A DNA stretch of 64,000 nucleotides, taken from positions 35,038 through 99,037 of the forward strand of contig JANYCN010000018.1 in assembly GCA_025360225.1 (NCBI GenBank), in the 5' to 3' direction. Source of the stretch: Actinomycetes bacterium (GTDB lineage Bacteria > Actinomycetota > Thermoleophilia > Gaiellales > F1-60-MAGs149). Each line of letters begins with the position of its first letter. The stretch's first letter is position 1. A program made the position numbers and the translations under genes. Below the pieces are notes generated by a model. That model was not told the origin of the DNA. It was given only the letters and a program-made list of their open reading frames with translations, and made no database searches. This document shows, piece after piece, positions 1 through 7,707 of this stretch.

Positions 1-1058
1 ACGTCCACTCGCTGATCGAGCGTCAGCTTGTCGCCCGTCTCGGCGAGGTTGGCAAACGCGTCCACGCCGGTCGGTCGCGCAACGACCAGGTCGCGACCGC
101 CTTCCGCCTCTGGTGCCGTGATGCGTGCGACGACGTCGCTGCCGCGATCACCGGCCTCGAGACGACCCTCGTTGCCCGCGCCAGGGCCGACGGCGACGCG
201 CTTCTGCCCGGGTACACCCACGTCCAGCGAGCACAGCCGATCACGCTTGGTCACCACCTCGCCGCCCACTGCTGGGCGCTGGAGCGCGACGTCACACGGG
301 TTGCTGCCGCCAGGGTCGCCGCGGACATCTCACCGCTCGGCGCGGGCGCGCTCGCCGGGTCGAGCCTGCCCCTCGATCCGATCTCGGTCGCCGCCGAGCT
401 TGGCTTTGCAGCGACTTTCGTGAACAGCGTCGACGCAGTAGCCGACCGGGACTTTGCTATTGATCTCTCGTATGCGGCGACGCTCTCGATGGTGCATCTC
501 TCGCGCATGGCAGAGGAGCTCGTCCTGTGGACGAGCCAGGAGTTCGGGTTTGCCGAGCTGCCGGACAGCGTCGCTCAGGGGTCGAGCATGATGCCGCAGA
601 AGAAGAACCCGCAGATCGCCGAGCACGTCCGCGGACGGTCGGCCGTCTCGATCGGGCGTTTGACTGCGCTGCTTGGCGTCGTTAAGGGTCTTCCCCTGGC
701 ATATAACAGTGACATGCAGGAGGACAAGGAGATCGTCTTCGCGCTCGTTGACACGGTCGTTGGCTGCTCGACGATCCTCGCGATCGCCTACTCCGGTCTG
801 CGGTTCGACACCGACCGGATGTCTGCCGCCGCCGGCGACGGCCTCGTCGTCGCGACCGACGTGGCGGAGGCACTCGTGCGCGCCGGGATGCCGTTCCGAG
901 AGGCGCACGAGCAGGTTGCGCGCCGGATCGCCGCTGGGGAGCGATTTCTCTCGCCGACCGCCGCGGAGGCGGTCGCCGCGCGGGTCGGCGCCGGCAGCCC
1001 AGCCCGCTTCCGTGAACAGCTCGCAGCCCTCGACGAGCGGATCCTCAGCCGCCGATGA
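1..1058 (+). CDS. argH: argininosuccinate lyase, 5'-truncated by the window edge
   Basis: Catalyses the last step of arginine synthesis, splitting argininosuccinate into arginine and fumarate in the cytoplasm. The frame is open from base 3 with no start, so the N-terminus lies outside the window. The visible part begins with the conserved VHSLIERQL segment and carries GRSRNDQVAT and the fumarase/aspartase-superfamily signature GSSMMPQKKNPQ near base 580-615, which holds the catalytic serine loop. The C-terminal helical region is complete. Its stop overlaps the start of lysA (ATGA at 1055-1058), so the two are probably translationally coupled in an amino-acid biosynthesis operon. Confidence 0.95.
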   Translation, partial: VHSLIERQLVARLGEVGKRVHAGRSRNDQVATAFRLWCRDACDDVAAAITGLETTLVARARADGDALLPGYTHVQRAQPITLGHHLAAHCWALERDVTRVAAARVAADISPLGAGALAGSSLPLDPISVAAELGFAATFVNSVDAVADRDFAIDLSYAATLSMVHLSRMAEELVLWTSQEFGFAELPDSVAQGSSMMPQKKNPQIAEHVRGRSAVSIGRLTALLGVVKGLPLAYNSDMQEDKEIVFALVDTVVGCSTILAIAYSGLRFDTDRMSAAAGDGLVVATDVAEALVRAGMPFREAHEQVARRIAAGERFLSPTAAEAVAARVGAGSPARFREQLAALDERILSRR

Positions 1059-2326
1059 TCGACACGCTCTACCCCTTGACGGCGTCGATTGAGGCCGGCA
1101 GGCTCCACCTCGGCGGCATTGACTGCGAGACGCTCGCGGAGCGGTTCGGCACGCCGCTATACGTCTACGACGCCGCAACGTTGGCAGCACAGGCTGAGGC
1201 GTACCGCGGGCCGCTCGCCGCCGTCGGCGGCCGGGCCATCTTCGCCGCGAAGGCGAACTCGTCGGTGGGCGTGCTCCGCGCCGCGCGCGCGGCAGGGCTT
1301 GGGATCGACGTCGCCTCCGCAGGAGAGATCGCCGCCGCGGTCGCTGCGGGCTTCGCGGGCTCGGAGATGGTCGTACACGGAAACGCGAAGGGTGACGACG
1401 ACCTTACCGCTGCGCTCGACGTGGGCGCCGGCCTCGTCGTCCTCGATGCGCGGGAGGAGGCCGAGCGTCTAGGCGCCCTCGCCCGCGCCCGGTCGGTCGA
1501 GGTGGCGGTCCTCATCCGCGTCACGCCGGACATCGGCGTTGACACCCATGAGAAGGTGCAGACAGGTCACGCGGGCTCGAAGTTCGGGCTCGAGCCCGAC
1601 GCTGTCGCCGCGTTGATCTCCGAGCTACCGGCTGGCCTCAAGCTGCGCGGGCTGCACGTCCATCTTGGCTCCCAGGTCGTCGATTCCGTGCCGTTGCGGT
1701 CGGCGGCCGGGTGGTGCGCCGCGTTCTGTCAGCGGATCGGCTACAGGCCATCCGTGCTTGACCTCGGCGGGGGGCTCGGCGTTGCCTACGTTCCCGGAGA
1801 TGACGCACCTGACCCTTGCCGGTACGCGACTGCACTCGTCGAGGCGGTCCTCGCCGCCTTCGCCTCCCACGGTCTCGCCGCGCCGCAGCTCCTCGTCGAG
1901 CCCGGCAGGTCCGTCGTTGCTCGGGCGGGCGTCACCCTGTACCGCGTGCGCACGGTGAAGGAGACGTCGGCCGGCACGACGTGGGTGACCGTCGACGGTG
2001 GCCTAGCGGATAACCCGCGCGTCGCCCTCTACGGCGCGCGGTACGCCCCCGCGATCGCAACGCGTCTCCTCGCGCCGCCGACCGGGACGTTCGCCGTCGC
2101 CGGGCGTCACTGCGAGTCTGGCGACGTGCTTGCGACGAGCGTCGCCCTTCCTGATCCCCGTTCCGGCGACCTCGTCGTCGTCCCCGTGACGGGGGCATAT
2201 CACCAGTCGATGGCCTCGACGTACAACCTGTTCGGTCGACCAGCTGCAGTGCTCGTCGAGAACGGCGAGGCGCGGGAGATCACCCGTCGCGAGTCGGTTG
2301 AGGACCTTCTGTCCCGCGACCTGTGA
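1055..2326 (+). CDS. lysA: diaminopimelate decarboxylase
   Basis: PLP-dependent fold-III enzyme of 423 residues that decarboxylates meso-diaminopimelate to lysine, the last step of lysine synthesis. The PLP lysine lies in FAAKANSSVGVLRAA near residue 65. HVHLGSQ, the glycine-rich phosphate-binding segment LDLGGGLG and the CESGDVLA motif (catalytic Cys, donated across the dimer interface in this family) are all visible. Length is normal for LysA. The ATG sits in an ATGA overlap with argH. A weak 5-bp hairpin follows the stop, and the next gene is convergent 3 bp away. Confidence 0.95.
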   Translation: MIDTLYPLTASIEAGRLHLGGIDCETLAERFGTPLYVYDAATLAAQAEAYRGPLAAVGGRAIFAAKANSSVGVLRAARAAGLGIDVASAGEIAAAVAAGFAGSEMVVHGNAKGDDDLTAALDVGAGLVVLDAREEAERLGALARARSVEVAVLIRVTPDIGVDTHEKVQTGHAGSKFGLEPDAVAALISELPAGLKLRGLHVHLGSQVVDSVPLRSAAGWCAAFCQRIGYRPSVLDLGGGLGVAYVPGDDAPDPCRYATALVEAVLAAFASHGLAAPQLLVEPGRSVVARAGVTLYRVRTVKETSAGTTWVTVDGGLADNPRVALYGARYAPAIATRLLAPPTGTFAVAGRHCESGDVLATSVALPDPRSGDLVVVPVTGAYHQSMASTYNLFGRPAAVLVENGEAREITRRESVEDLLSRDL

Positions 2327-2329
2327 GCG

Positions 2330-3073
2330 TTAGCGCTCGTCGCGGTGGTGCATGCCGCGTTGCTGCTGCTGGTGCTCGGGAGGAGCGACGGGCTTCTCGC
2401 CGGGCGCGCGCGTGCGCTGGGCGGAACGCTGCTCCTGGGCGGCCTCGACGAGCTGTTCGAACATCGCCTTGCCAGTTGCCTCCTCGAGGAACCTGCCGCC
2501 GTAGCGGTTGCGCACCGTCGGGTCAGCGCGGGTGACCTCGAAGTCGGCGCCAGCCTCCGGCTGCTTCGGCCCCTCGAGGAAGAGCACGTCGCCGGTGGCG
2601 AGCTTTGCGCCCGTCTCGACGCAGACGCCGCCGGCGGACGCGTCGACGACCTCGACGGAGACTGCCGCGCCAGCGGCGAGCGCCCCGCCCTTCTTCACCT
2701 GTCCCGTGAGCTGGATGCCGATCTTCTCGCGCCGATGCGCCCGCTCTGATGCGGGTTTCGGCTCGTGCAGCATGCGGATCGTCACCCGCTCGCGCATCCC
2801 GGGGAGCGAGGTTGACGTCAGCGCGAGGAACGACGCCCGGTGCCACCCGGCGTTGCTCATGTAGCGGGCGCTGAAGTACTGCCCCGGCTGGATGGTGCCG
2901 CGCGGCGCGTCGACGTCGACGGTGTCGAGCGTGCGCGGCGGTGCAAGGAAGGCGACGCCCGTCACCGACGGGATCGTCTGAAACGAGTCGACGCCTCCCA
3001 GCACGAGCGGGCTCGCGCAGGCGTTCATCCGGAATCCGCGCGTGTCCTCGGTCATCGTCATCGCTCCGTACAT
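2330..3073 (-). CDS. PilZ-like domain protein
   Basis: About 247 residues with no signal peptide or membrane segment. The middle carries ERAHRREKIG followed about 35 residues later by DASAGGV. This resembles the RxxxR and (D/N)xSxxG halves of the PilZ domain, the cyclic-di-GMP receptor fold, although the first motif is imperfect. The N-terminal half could be a YcgR-like flanking domain. The C-terminal 35 residues are charged and Gln/His-rich, so probably disordered. Three ATGs compete for the start (3073, 3061, 3055); a GGAG 8 nt before the one at 3055 makes that start attractive. A GGDEF/HD-GYP enzyme at 39-41 kb gives a possible c-di-GMP context. Binding is inferred only. Confidence 0.55.
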   Translation of the reverse strand: MYGAMTMTEDTRGFRMNACASPLVLGGVDSFQTIPSVTGVAFLAPPRTLDTVDVDAPRGTIQPGQYFSARYMSNAGWHRASFLALTSTSLPGMRERVTIRMLHEPKPASERAHRREKIGIQLTGQVKKGGALAAGAAVSVEVVDASAGGVCVETGAKLATGDVLFLEGPKQPEAGADFEVTRADPTVRNRYGGRFLEEATGKAMFEQLVEAAQEQRSAQRTRAPGEKPVAPPEHQQQQRGMHHRDER

Positions 3074-3243
3074 CCCCCTCGTCAGGTGGCGACTTCCGCG
3101 ACGCCACGCACCTCACCGTACTGAAAACGACAGAAAATGCAGGCCGGAACGCGAAGATATTGCCTATCGGATGGATGTAACCGGTATCCAGCACCCGACG
3201 ACCCGGTTCGGGACGTCGACGACCAGCCGTGGCGGAACCAGCG

Positions 3244-4164
3244 TCAGTCCTCTCCGTCCCAGTAGTCGAGGCGTTCGACCCTACCGATGACGCCAACGCC
3301 CCGCCAGTAGATCTTGTTCGACCGCGGGTAGTAGCAGATGTCGTTCGGGTCGCGCTGCCCGTAGGCGAGCAGGCTCAGAGGCTCGGCGCCGGCCTGAAAC
3401 GCGTGGGCGATGCGGGTCGCGGCAGGTCTGCTGATGACCGACCCTGCCGTCACTGCGTGCGTGGCGTCGCCGAGCAGCACGGTGCCGCTGCCGGCGAGCA
3501 CGACGAACAGCTCCTCATCGGCCGAGTGACAGTGCTCGGGCCAGTTCAGCCTGCCTGGAGCGATCACGACGTGGTTGAGGCCGGTCGTCTGCGCACCGGC
3601 GTGACGGCCAAGCGGTCGGGTTGCGGCGGCGCAACGCGGTCGGTCGGTCGTCATGGCGGTGACGGCGTCTCGATGCGCCACGTTCAGCCCTCGTTCGCCC
3701 GGCTCGGGAAAGGGTGGTTCCGGGAGCGAGGCCTCGCGATCCCATGGCGAGGAGCCGCCGCCCGCCTCGACCCAGTGATCGCCGAGCCACGCCCAGCCGG
3801 TTCGGGGCAACGGGCAGAGCTCGGCCGTGCGGCGCTCGCCGAACGCCAGCAGGTCGAGCCCGTCCGGGCCGGCGCGCAGCGTGTGCGCCACCGGTCCGGC
3901 GACGTGGACGATGCAGTCGCCCTCGCCGACGGCGGTCGTGCGTCCATCTTCCCAGAGAAGGCCGTTTCCGCCGAGGACGTAGAAGATCTCCTCCTCCGCG
4001 GCGTGCGCGTGACACGGCGTCGAGCGCTGGCCCGGCTGCACGCGAATCCGTCGTAACCCGACGCGAACGCTTCCTGCAGCCTGGCCGAGGTTCTGCCAGG
4101 TGGCCTGGAGGCCGGCCTGTGGGACGTGCCGCGGACCGACATCTGCCATCTGAACGATGCTCAT
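3244..4164 (-). CDS. bicupin domain protein
   Basis: 306 residues with two cupin barrels. The N-terminal one has CHAHAAEEEIFYVLGG, the first metal-binding cupin motif (HxH then E), and GPVAHTLRAG as the second. The C-terminal one repeats the pattern with EHCHSADEELFVVLAG and ATRIAHAFQAG. Both barrels keep the histidines and glutamate for a metal site, so both could be catalytic or ligand-binding. The spacing and length fit small bicupins used as isomerases, dioxygenases or sugar epimerases; no substrate can be assigned. It is followed 25 bp downstream of the neighbouring start by other minus-strand genes but is not clearly part of an operon. Confidence 0.75.
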   Translation of the reverse strand: MSIVQMADVGPRHVPQAGLQATWQNLGQAAGSVRVGLRRIRVQPGQRSTPCHAHAAEEEIFYVLGGNGLLWEDGRTTAVGEGDCIVHVAGPVAHTLRAGPDGLDLLAFGERRTAELCPLPRTGWAWLGDHWVEAGGGSSPWDREASLPEPPFPEPGERGLNVAHRDAVTAMTTDRPRCAAATRPLGRHAGAQTTGLNHVVIAPGRLNWPEHCHSADEELFVVLAGSGTVLLGDATHAVTAGSVISRPAATRIAHAFQAGAEPLSLLAYGQRDPNDICYYPRSNKIYWRGVGVIGRVERLDYWDGED

Positions 4165-4189
4165 GTGAGCAGTGTGGCAGCGCTGCCGG

Positions 4190-4741
4190 TCAGCTTGGCG
4201 GCGGCGCGTCCTCGCCCATCGCGATCGTCTCGGCGATCAGGTTGAGCGCACGGGCGAGCTCGTCGTTGTCGAACGCGCCCCCCTTCGTCGCGAACTCGCG
4301 TTGCGCCTGGCAGAGCCGGCGGATGAGGCGTGAGAGGCCTTCGCCGGACGTCCGGATCGCCGCTACCTCCCCGTCCCAGCGGCCGACCTGCACGAGCATC
4401 GAGCGATGGTCGTTGCGCTCCGTGTAGGACCACTGCAGCTGCCGCCACTCGGCGCCGTCCGTGTCGACCTCAGCGGACCACGCGCGGTAACAGTCTTCCG
4501 CGATCAACGCGAGCTCGCCGATCAGGGCGAACTCCTCACGGTCGAGCCGCTCGGCGAATGCCAGCGAGTTCAACAGCTCGCGCGACAGGTCGGCGCCGAC
4601 GAGAGGGCTCCAGGCGGCGATGATGTCGCCCTCGGTAAAGATGGTCACGGGGGCGCGCAGGACCCGGTCGGCGCGTTCCCGCAACATCGAGGCCTGCCGA
4701 GGGTCGCTCAGGAGTCCACGGAGCTCGTCACTGATCGCCAT
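4190..4741 (-). CDS. unknown helical protein, 183 aa
   Basis: I do not recognise a family. The sequence is soluble and mostly predicted alpha-helical, with two conserved-looking stretches (SYTERNDHRSMLVQVGRWDGEVAAI, only partly diagnostic, and a leucine-rich C-terminal helix LARALNLIAETIAM). There are no cysteine clusters and no signal peptide. The start is supported by a TACCCT -10-like hexamer ending exactly 6 nt before the ATG with no Shine-Dalgarno, as in other leaderless genes of this window. A REP-like palindrome lies just upstream. Confidence 0.6.
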   Translation of the reverse strand: MAISDELRGLLSDPRQASMLRERADRVLRAPVTIFTEGDIIAAWSPLVGADLSRELLNSLAFAERLDREEFALIGELALIAEDCYRAWSAEVDTDGAEWRQLQWSYTERNDHRSMLVQVGRWDGEVAAIRTSGEGLSRLIRRLCQAQREFATKGGAFDNDELARALNLIAETIAMGEDAPPPS

Positions 4742-4770
4742 GGTTGAAGGGTAGAGCAGCTGGGTCAGAA

Positions 4771-4856
4771 GCTACACCATGGTGCCAGGCACGAGCTGTA
4801 GCGTTTGGCTCAAACGCAGGGGACGCGACAGCTCGTACCTGGCACCAGGGTGTAGC
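4771..4856. repeat. REP-like long palindrome (29-bp arms)
   Basis: Two 29-bp arms (4771-4799 and 4828-4856) are inverted repeats of each other at 27 of 29 positions. Each contains the core GGTGCCAGG(C/T)ACGAGC. The 28-bp loop holds a second nested stem, GCGTTT/AAACGC (4801-4806 and 4812-4817). It lies between two minus-strand genes and encodes nothing plausible. The GGTGCCAGGCAC core resembles REP units mobilised by RAYT transposases in other bacteria. That link is inference. Confidence 0.75.
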
Positions 4857-4872
4857 GTCAATGGCAGGTAAT

Positions 4873-5766
4873 TTACTTGAAATAGGCGAGCTGTGGACCG
4901 ATCTCATCCGCGATGTCAATGCCGTTTGCGAGGAGGGCGTCGAGGTCGTCCGGGTCGCCGATGTGGCCGTTGATCGGCACGACAAGGGCTCCACCCTCGA
5001 CCTCCATGTGCGTTGGACCGTGGTCGAGAAACCAGACGATCGTCGCCGGCGAGAAGACCCGTCGGAGCGCCACGTCATCGGTCGCGTCCTGCACGGTGAG
5101 GCGGTAGCGCTTGGCGAACTCGACCGACTCGAGCTCGACCGTTCGCCCGTCTGTCACCGCCGAGGTGACCTTGTCGAACACCCGGAGCGAGAGCCCGCCG
5201 CGCTCCTCGAGGACGAGCCGGGGGATCGCCGGGTGGGGGAGGTCGACACGACAGACGGTGAAGTCGTGGTCGACGTCGACCTCGTACGTGCGGGTCGTCG
5301 TGTGTCCGTTGGCGTCTGTCGAGGTGGACGTTCGCGTCTCGCGCGTGACGTAGGTGAATGCGAACAGCGACACGGCGTGACCTTGGACGATCCCGGAGTA
5401 TGCGACGCCGTACTCGCGACGGTAGCCGCTGCGGAGGAACGGCGTGTCCGTGAACGGTGGTGCCTGGGCGCTGAACGTCAGCGCGCGCGCGCTCGTCCAC
5501 GCGGCGGTGGCGTCGGCGCGGGCGCGTCCGCGTGCCGCTCGAGCGAGCAGCAGCGCCCAGGTGGCGAGTCCGAGCAGAGCGCCGACTGCGCCGCCAGCGA
5601 GCCCAGCCGGTCCTGCCGCGGCGGCACCGAGGAGAGCACCAGCTACCAGGCCGCCGCCGACCGCCGCGATGCGACCCTGGCGCCAGCCCGTGGACGCGCG
5701 CAGACCGGCGCTGTACGTCGTCTGCAGAGCGTCCTCGTCGGGTAGCGTGATCGGCTCGAGCGCCAC
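4873..5766 (-). CDS. membrane-anchored protein of unknown function
   Basis: 297 residues. Residues about 30-80 form an Ala/Gly/Leu-rich hydrophobic region, probably two membrane helices (GGGLVAGALLGAAAAG and AVGALLGLATWALLLA). A roughly 200-residue polar domain follows with a Thr-rich stretch (TRETRTSTSTDANGHTTT) and a beta-rich end. This recalls DUF3137-like membrane proteins that have two N-terminal helices and a cytosolic beta domain, but I cannot confirm the family. The GTG start has TAGCCT 6 nt upstream, and that hexamer includes the stop codon of hisIE. The gene may therefore be both read through from the his operon and started independently. Confidence 0.65.
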   Translation of the reverse strand: MALEPITLPDEDALQTTYSAGLRASTGWRQGRIAAVGGGLVAGALLGAAAAGPAGLAGGAVGALLGLATWALLLARAARGRARADATAAWTSARALTFSAQAPPFTDTPFLRSGYRREYGVAYSGIVQGHAVSLFAFTYVTRETRTSTSTDANGHTTTRTYEVDVDHDFTVCRVDLPHPAIPRLVLEERGGLSLRVFDKVTSAVTDGRTVELESVEFAKRYRLTVQDATDDVALRRVFSPATIVWFLDHGPTHMEVEGGALVVPINGHIGDPDDLDALLANGIDIADEIGPQLAYFK

Positions 5767-5775
5767 GTCAACAGG

Positions 5776-6387
5776 CTAGCGGGCGTGGCGGGCGCGGAGC
5801 ACCTCGAGCGCCGCGAGCGGATCGAGCCCGTCGCGAGCGAGGAGCACCATCGAGTGAAACCACAGGTCGGCGACCTCGCCGACGAGCGCTGCCGAGCCGG
5901 GCTCCTCCGTCAGCACCTCGGCCGCCTCCTCACCGACCTTCCGGGCGACGTGCGCGCGTGGCGCGCCAAGCAGGCGGGCGGTGTAGCTCTCGGCCGCGTC
6001 GGCCCCGACGCGTTCGACGATCGTGGCCCTCAGCTTGGCGAGCACGCCGCCACCGTCCTCACCGAAGCACGACCGCGACCCGGTGTGGCACGAAGCGCCT
6101 TCCGGTGTCACCTCGTAGAGCACGGTGTCCGCGTCGCAGTCCACGCGGATCGCCTCGATCATCAGCCGGTTTCCGCTCGTCGCGCCCTTCTCCCACAGCT
6201 CACCGCGGGAGCGGCTCCAGAACGTCGCGGTGCCTCCCTCGACGGTGCGTCGCAGAGCGTCGGCGTTCGCCCACGCCACCATCAGCACCTCTCCGGTCGC
6301 GGCGTGCTGGCAGACGCATGGCACGAGACCGTCAGCGTCACAACGGACGGTGGCGATCAGCGCATCGGCAGTCCACGCCTGCGACAT
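5776..6387 (-). CDS. hisIE: bifunctional phosphoribosyl-AMP cyclohydrolase / phosphoribosyl-ATP pyrophosphatase
   Basis: Steps 2 and 3 of histidine synthesis in one 203-residue protein. The HisI half carries WSRSRGELWEKGATSG and the zinc/magnesium ligands DCDAD...CHTGSRSCF. The HisE half carries RKVGEEAAEVLTE and GEVADLWFHSMVLL, a MazG-like helical site for pyrophosphate hydrolysis. The start chosen is the ATG at 6387 (MSQAWTADAL), which gives a 31-bp overlap with hisF. A longer reading of the frame to 6738 is Arg-rich and lies entirely over hisF, so it is rejected. Last gene of the his operon. Confidence 0.93.
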   Translation of the reverse strand: MSQAWTADALIATVRCDADGLVPCVCQHAATGEVLMVAWANADALRRTVEGGTATFWSRSRGELWEKGATSGNRLMIEAIRVDCDADTVLYEVTPEGASCHTGSRSCFGEDGGGVLAKLRATIVERVGADAAESYTARLLGAPRAHVARKVGEEAAEVLTEEPGSAALVGEVADLWFHSMVLLARDGLDPLAALEVLRARHAR

Positions 6388-7106
6388 TCGGCCTTCACCT
6401 CCGCAACGGTGAACGTACCGTCGTGGAAGATCGTCGCGGCGAGCGCGGCGCTCGTGCCCCGCGCGAGGGCCTCGGCGATGTGTGCTGGGCCGCTCGCTCC
6501 ACCGGAGGCGATCACGGGGACGGCGACGCGGTCGACGATCGCACCGAGCAGCTCGAGGTCGTAGCCGGCGCCGGTCCCGTCCGCGTCCATGGACGTCACG
6601 AGCAGCTCGCCCGCGCCTAGGCGGGCGGCCTCCTCGGCCCAGTCGATCGCGTCGCGTTCCGTGGCCACACGCCCGCCGGCAGCATGGGCGCGGTAGCCGG
6701 CGGCGGATCGGCACGCGTCGATCGCGACGACGATGCATTGTGAGCCGTGCGCCTCAGCGCACTCCTGCACGAGAGCCGGGCTGCGGAGTGCGGCGGAGTT
6801 GATCGAGACCTTGTCGGCGCCCGCACCGAGAAGCTCGCGGACGTGGCGTTCCTCGCTCACGCCGCCGCCAACGGTGACCGGCACGTCCACCTCGCGGGCG
6901 GCCTGCTCGACCTGGCGGAGAAGGGCGCTCCAGCTCTCCTTGTCGGCGGTGATGTTCAGCCAGCAGATCTCGTCGGCCCCCTGGGCGGCGTACCGCACGG
7001 CGGCAGCGACGGGGTCGCCGCAGTCGCGGAGGTTGACGAAGTTCACGCCCTTCACGACACGGCCGGCGGACACGTCGAGGCACGGAATGATGCGTCTACG
7101 CAGCAT
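6357..7106 (-). CDS. hisF: imidazole glycerol phosphate synthase, cyclase subunit
   Basis: TIM-barrel subunit of the glutamine amidotransferase complex with HisH. It uses ammonia to convert PRFAR into imidazole glycerol phosphate and AICAR. The first strand IIPCLDVSAGRVVKGVNF holds the catalytic Asp, and the second catalytic Asp is in VVAIDACRS. Phosphate-binding loops GGGVSEE and ASGGASG are intact. 249 residues, the family norm. It overlaps hisH by 11 bp, as expected for partner subunits. Confidence 0.96.
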   Translation of the reverse strand: MLRRRIIPCLDVSAGRVVKGVNFVNLRDCGDPVAAAVRYAAQGADEICWLNITADKESWSALLRQVEQAAREVDVPVTVGGGVSEERHVRELLGAGADKVSINSAALRSPALVQECAEAHGSQCIVVAIDACRSAAGYRAHAAGGRVATERDAIDWAEEAARLGAGELLVTSMDADGTGAGYDLELLGAIVDRVAVPVIASGGASGPAHIAEALARGTSAALAATIFHDGTFTVAEVKAECRRRGLPMR

Positions 7107-7707
7107 TCGACCAGCTCAGGAAGCCGCGGAGCATCGCTTGGCCCGCCGCGGCTGATCGTTCCGGGTGAAACTGCACGCCGGCGACGCGACCGGCAGCAAC
7201 GACGCTCGCGAACGTCACGCCGTCGACCTCCGTCGTTGCGACCGTGCAGGGACCGGGATCGACGATCGCGTAGGAGTGTGCGAAGTAGGCGCATGCCGGC
7301 AGGTCGGCTGCCAGCGGGTGGGGTGGGCCGACCGGCACGACGTCGTTCCAGCCCATGTGCGGCAGCAGGGCGACGCCGGTGAGATGTGTGACGCGACCAG
7401 GAAGCAGGCCGAGACCGGTAGTTTCCTGCTCCTCGCTCGACTCGAACAGCAGCTGGAGGCCGACGCAGACGCCGAGCAGGTAGGCGCCGCTCGTCAGCGC
7501 GGAGCGGATCGCACGTTCGAGACCGGTACGCCGAAGCGTCTCCATCGCCGGGCCGGCGGCACCCTGGCCGGGCACCATCAGCCGTGGGGCGAGGGCCACG
7601 ATCATCGGGTCGCCCGAGACGACCACCTCTGCTCCGACCCGCTCCAACGCGGCCCGGAGCGAGCGGACGTTGCCAGATCCGTAGTCGACGATGACGACCT
7701 CGCTCAC
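7096..7707 (-). CDS. hisH: imidazole glycerol phosphate synthase, glutaminase subunit
   Basis: Class I glutamine amidotransferase, 203 residues, supplying ammonia to HisF. The nucleophile is in GVCVGLQLLFESSEE, PHMGWN is the HisH-specific segment, and the His/Glu of the triad are in QFHPERS. The N-terminus VVIVDYGSGN is typical. The GTG start overlaps the hisCB stop (GTGA at 7704-7707). Confidence 0.95.
   Translation of the reverse strand: MSEVVIVDYGSGNVRSLRAALERVGAEVVVSGDPMIVALAPRLMVPGQGAAGPAMETLRRTGLERAIRSALTSGAYLLGVCVGLQLLFESSEEQETTGLGLLPGRVTHLTGVALLPHMGWNDVVPVGPPHPLAADLPACAYFAHSYAIVDPGPCTVATTEVDGVTFASVVAAGRVAGVQFHPERSAAAGQAMLRGFLSWSNAA

Noticed and set aside
6388..6738. N-terminal extension of HisIE to 6738
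   Set aside because: The added residues are Arg-rich shadow translation over hisF, and HisI homology begins at the ATG at 6387.
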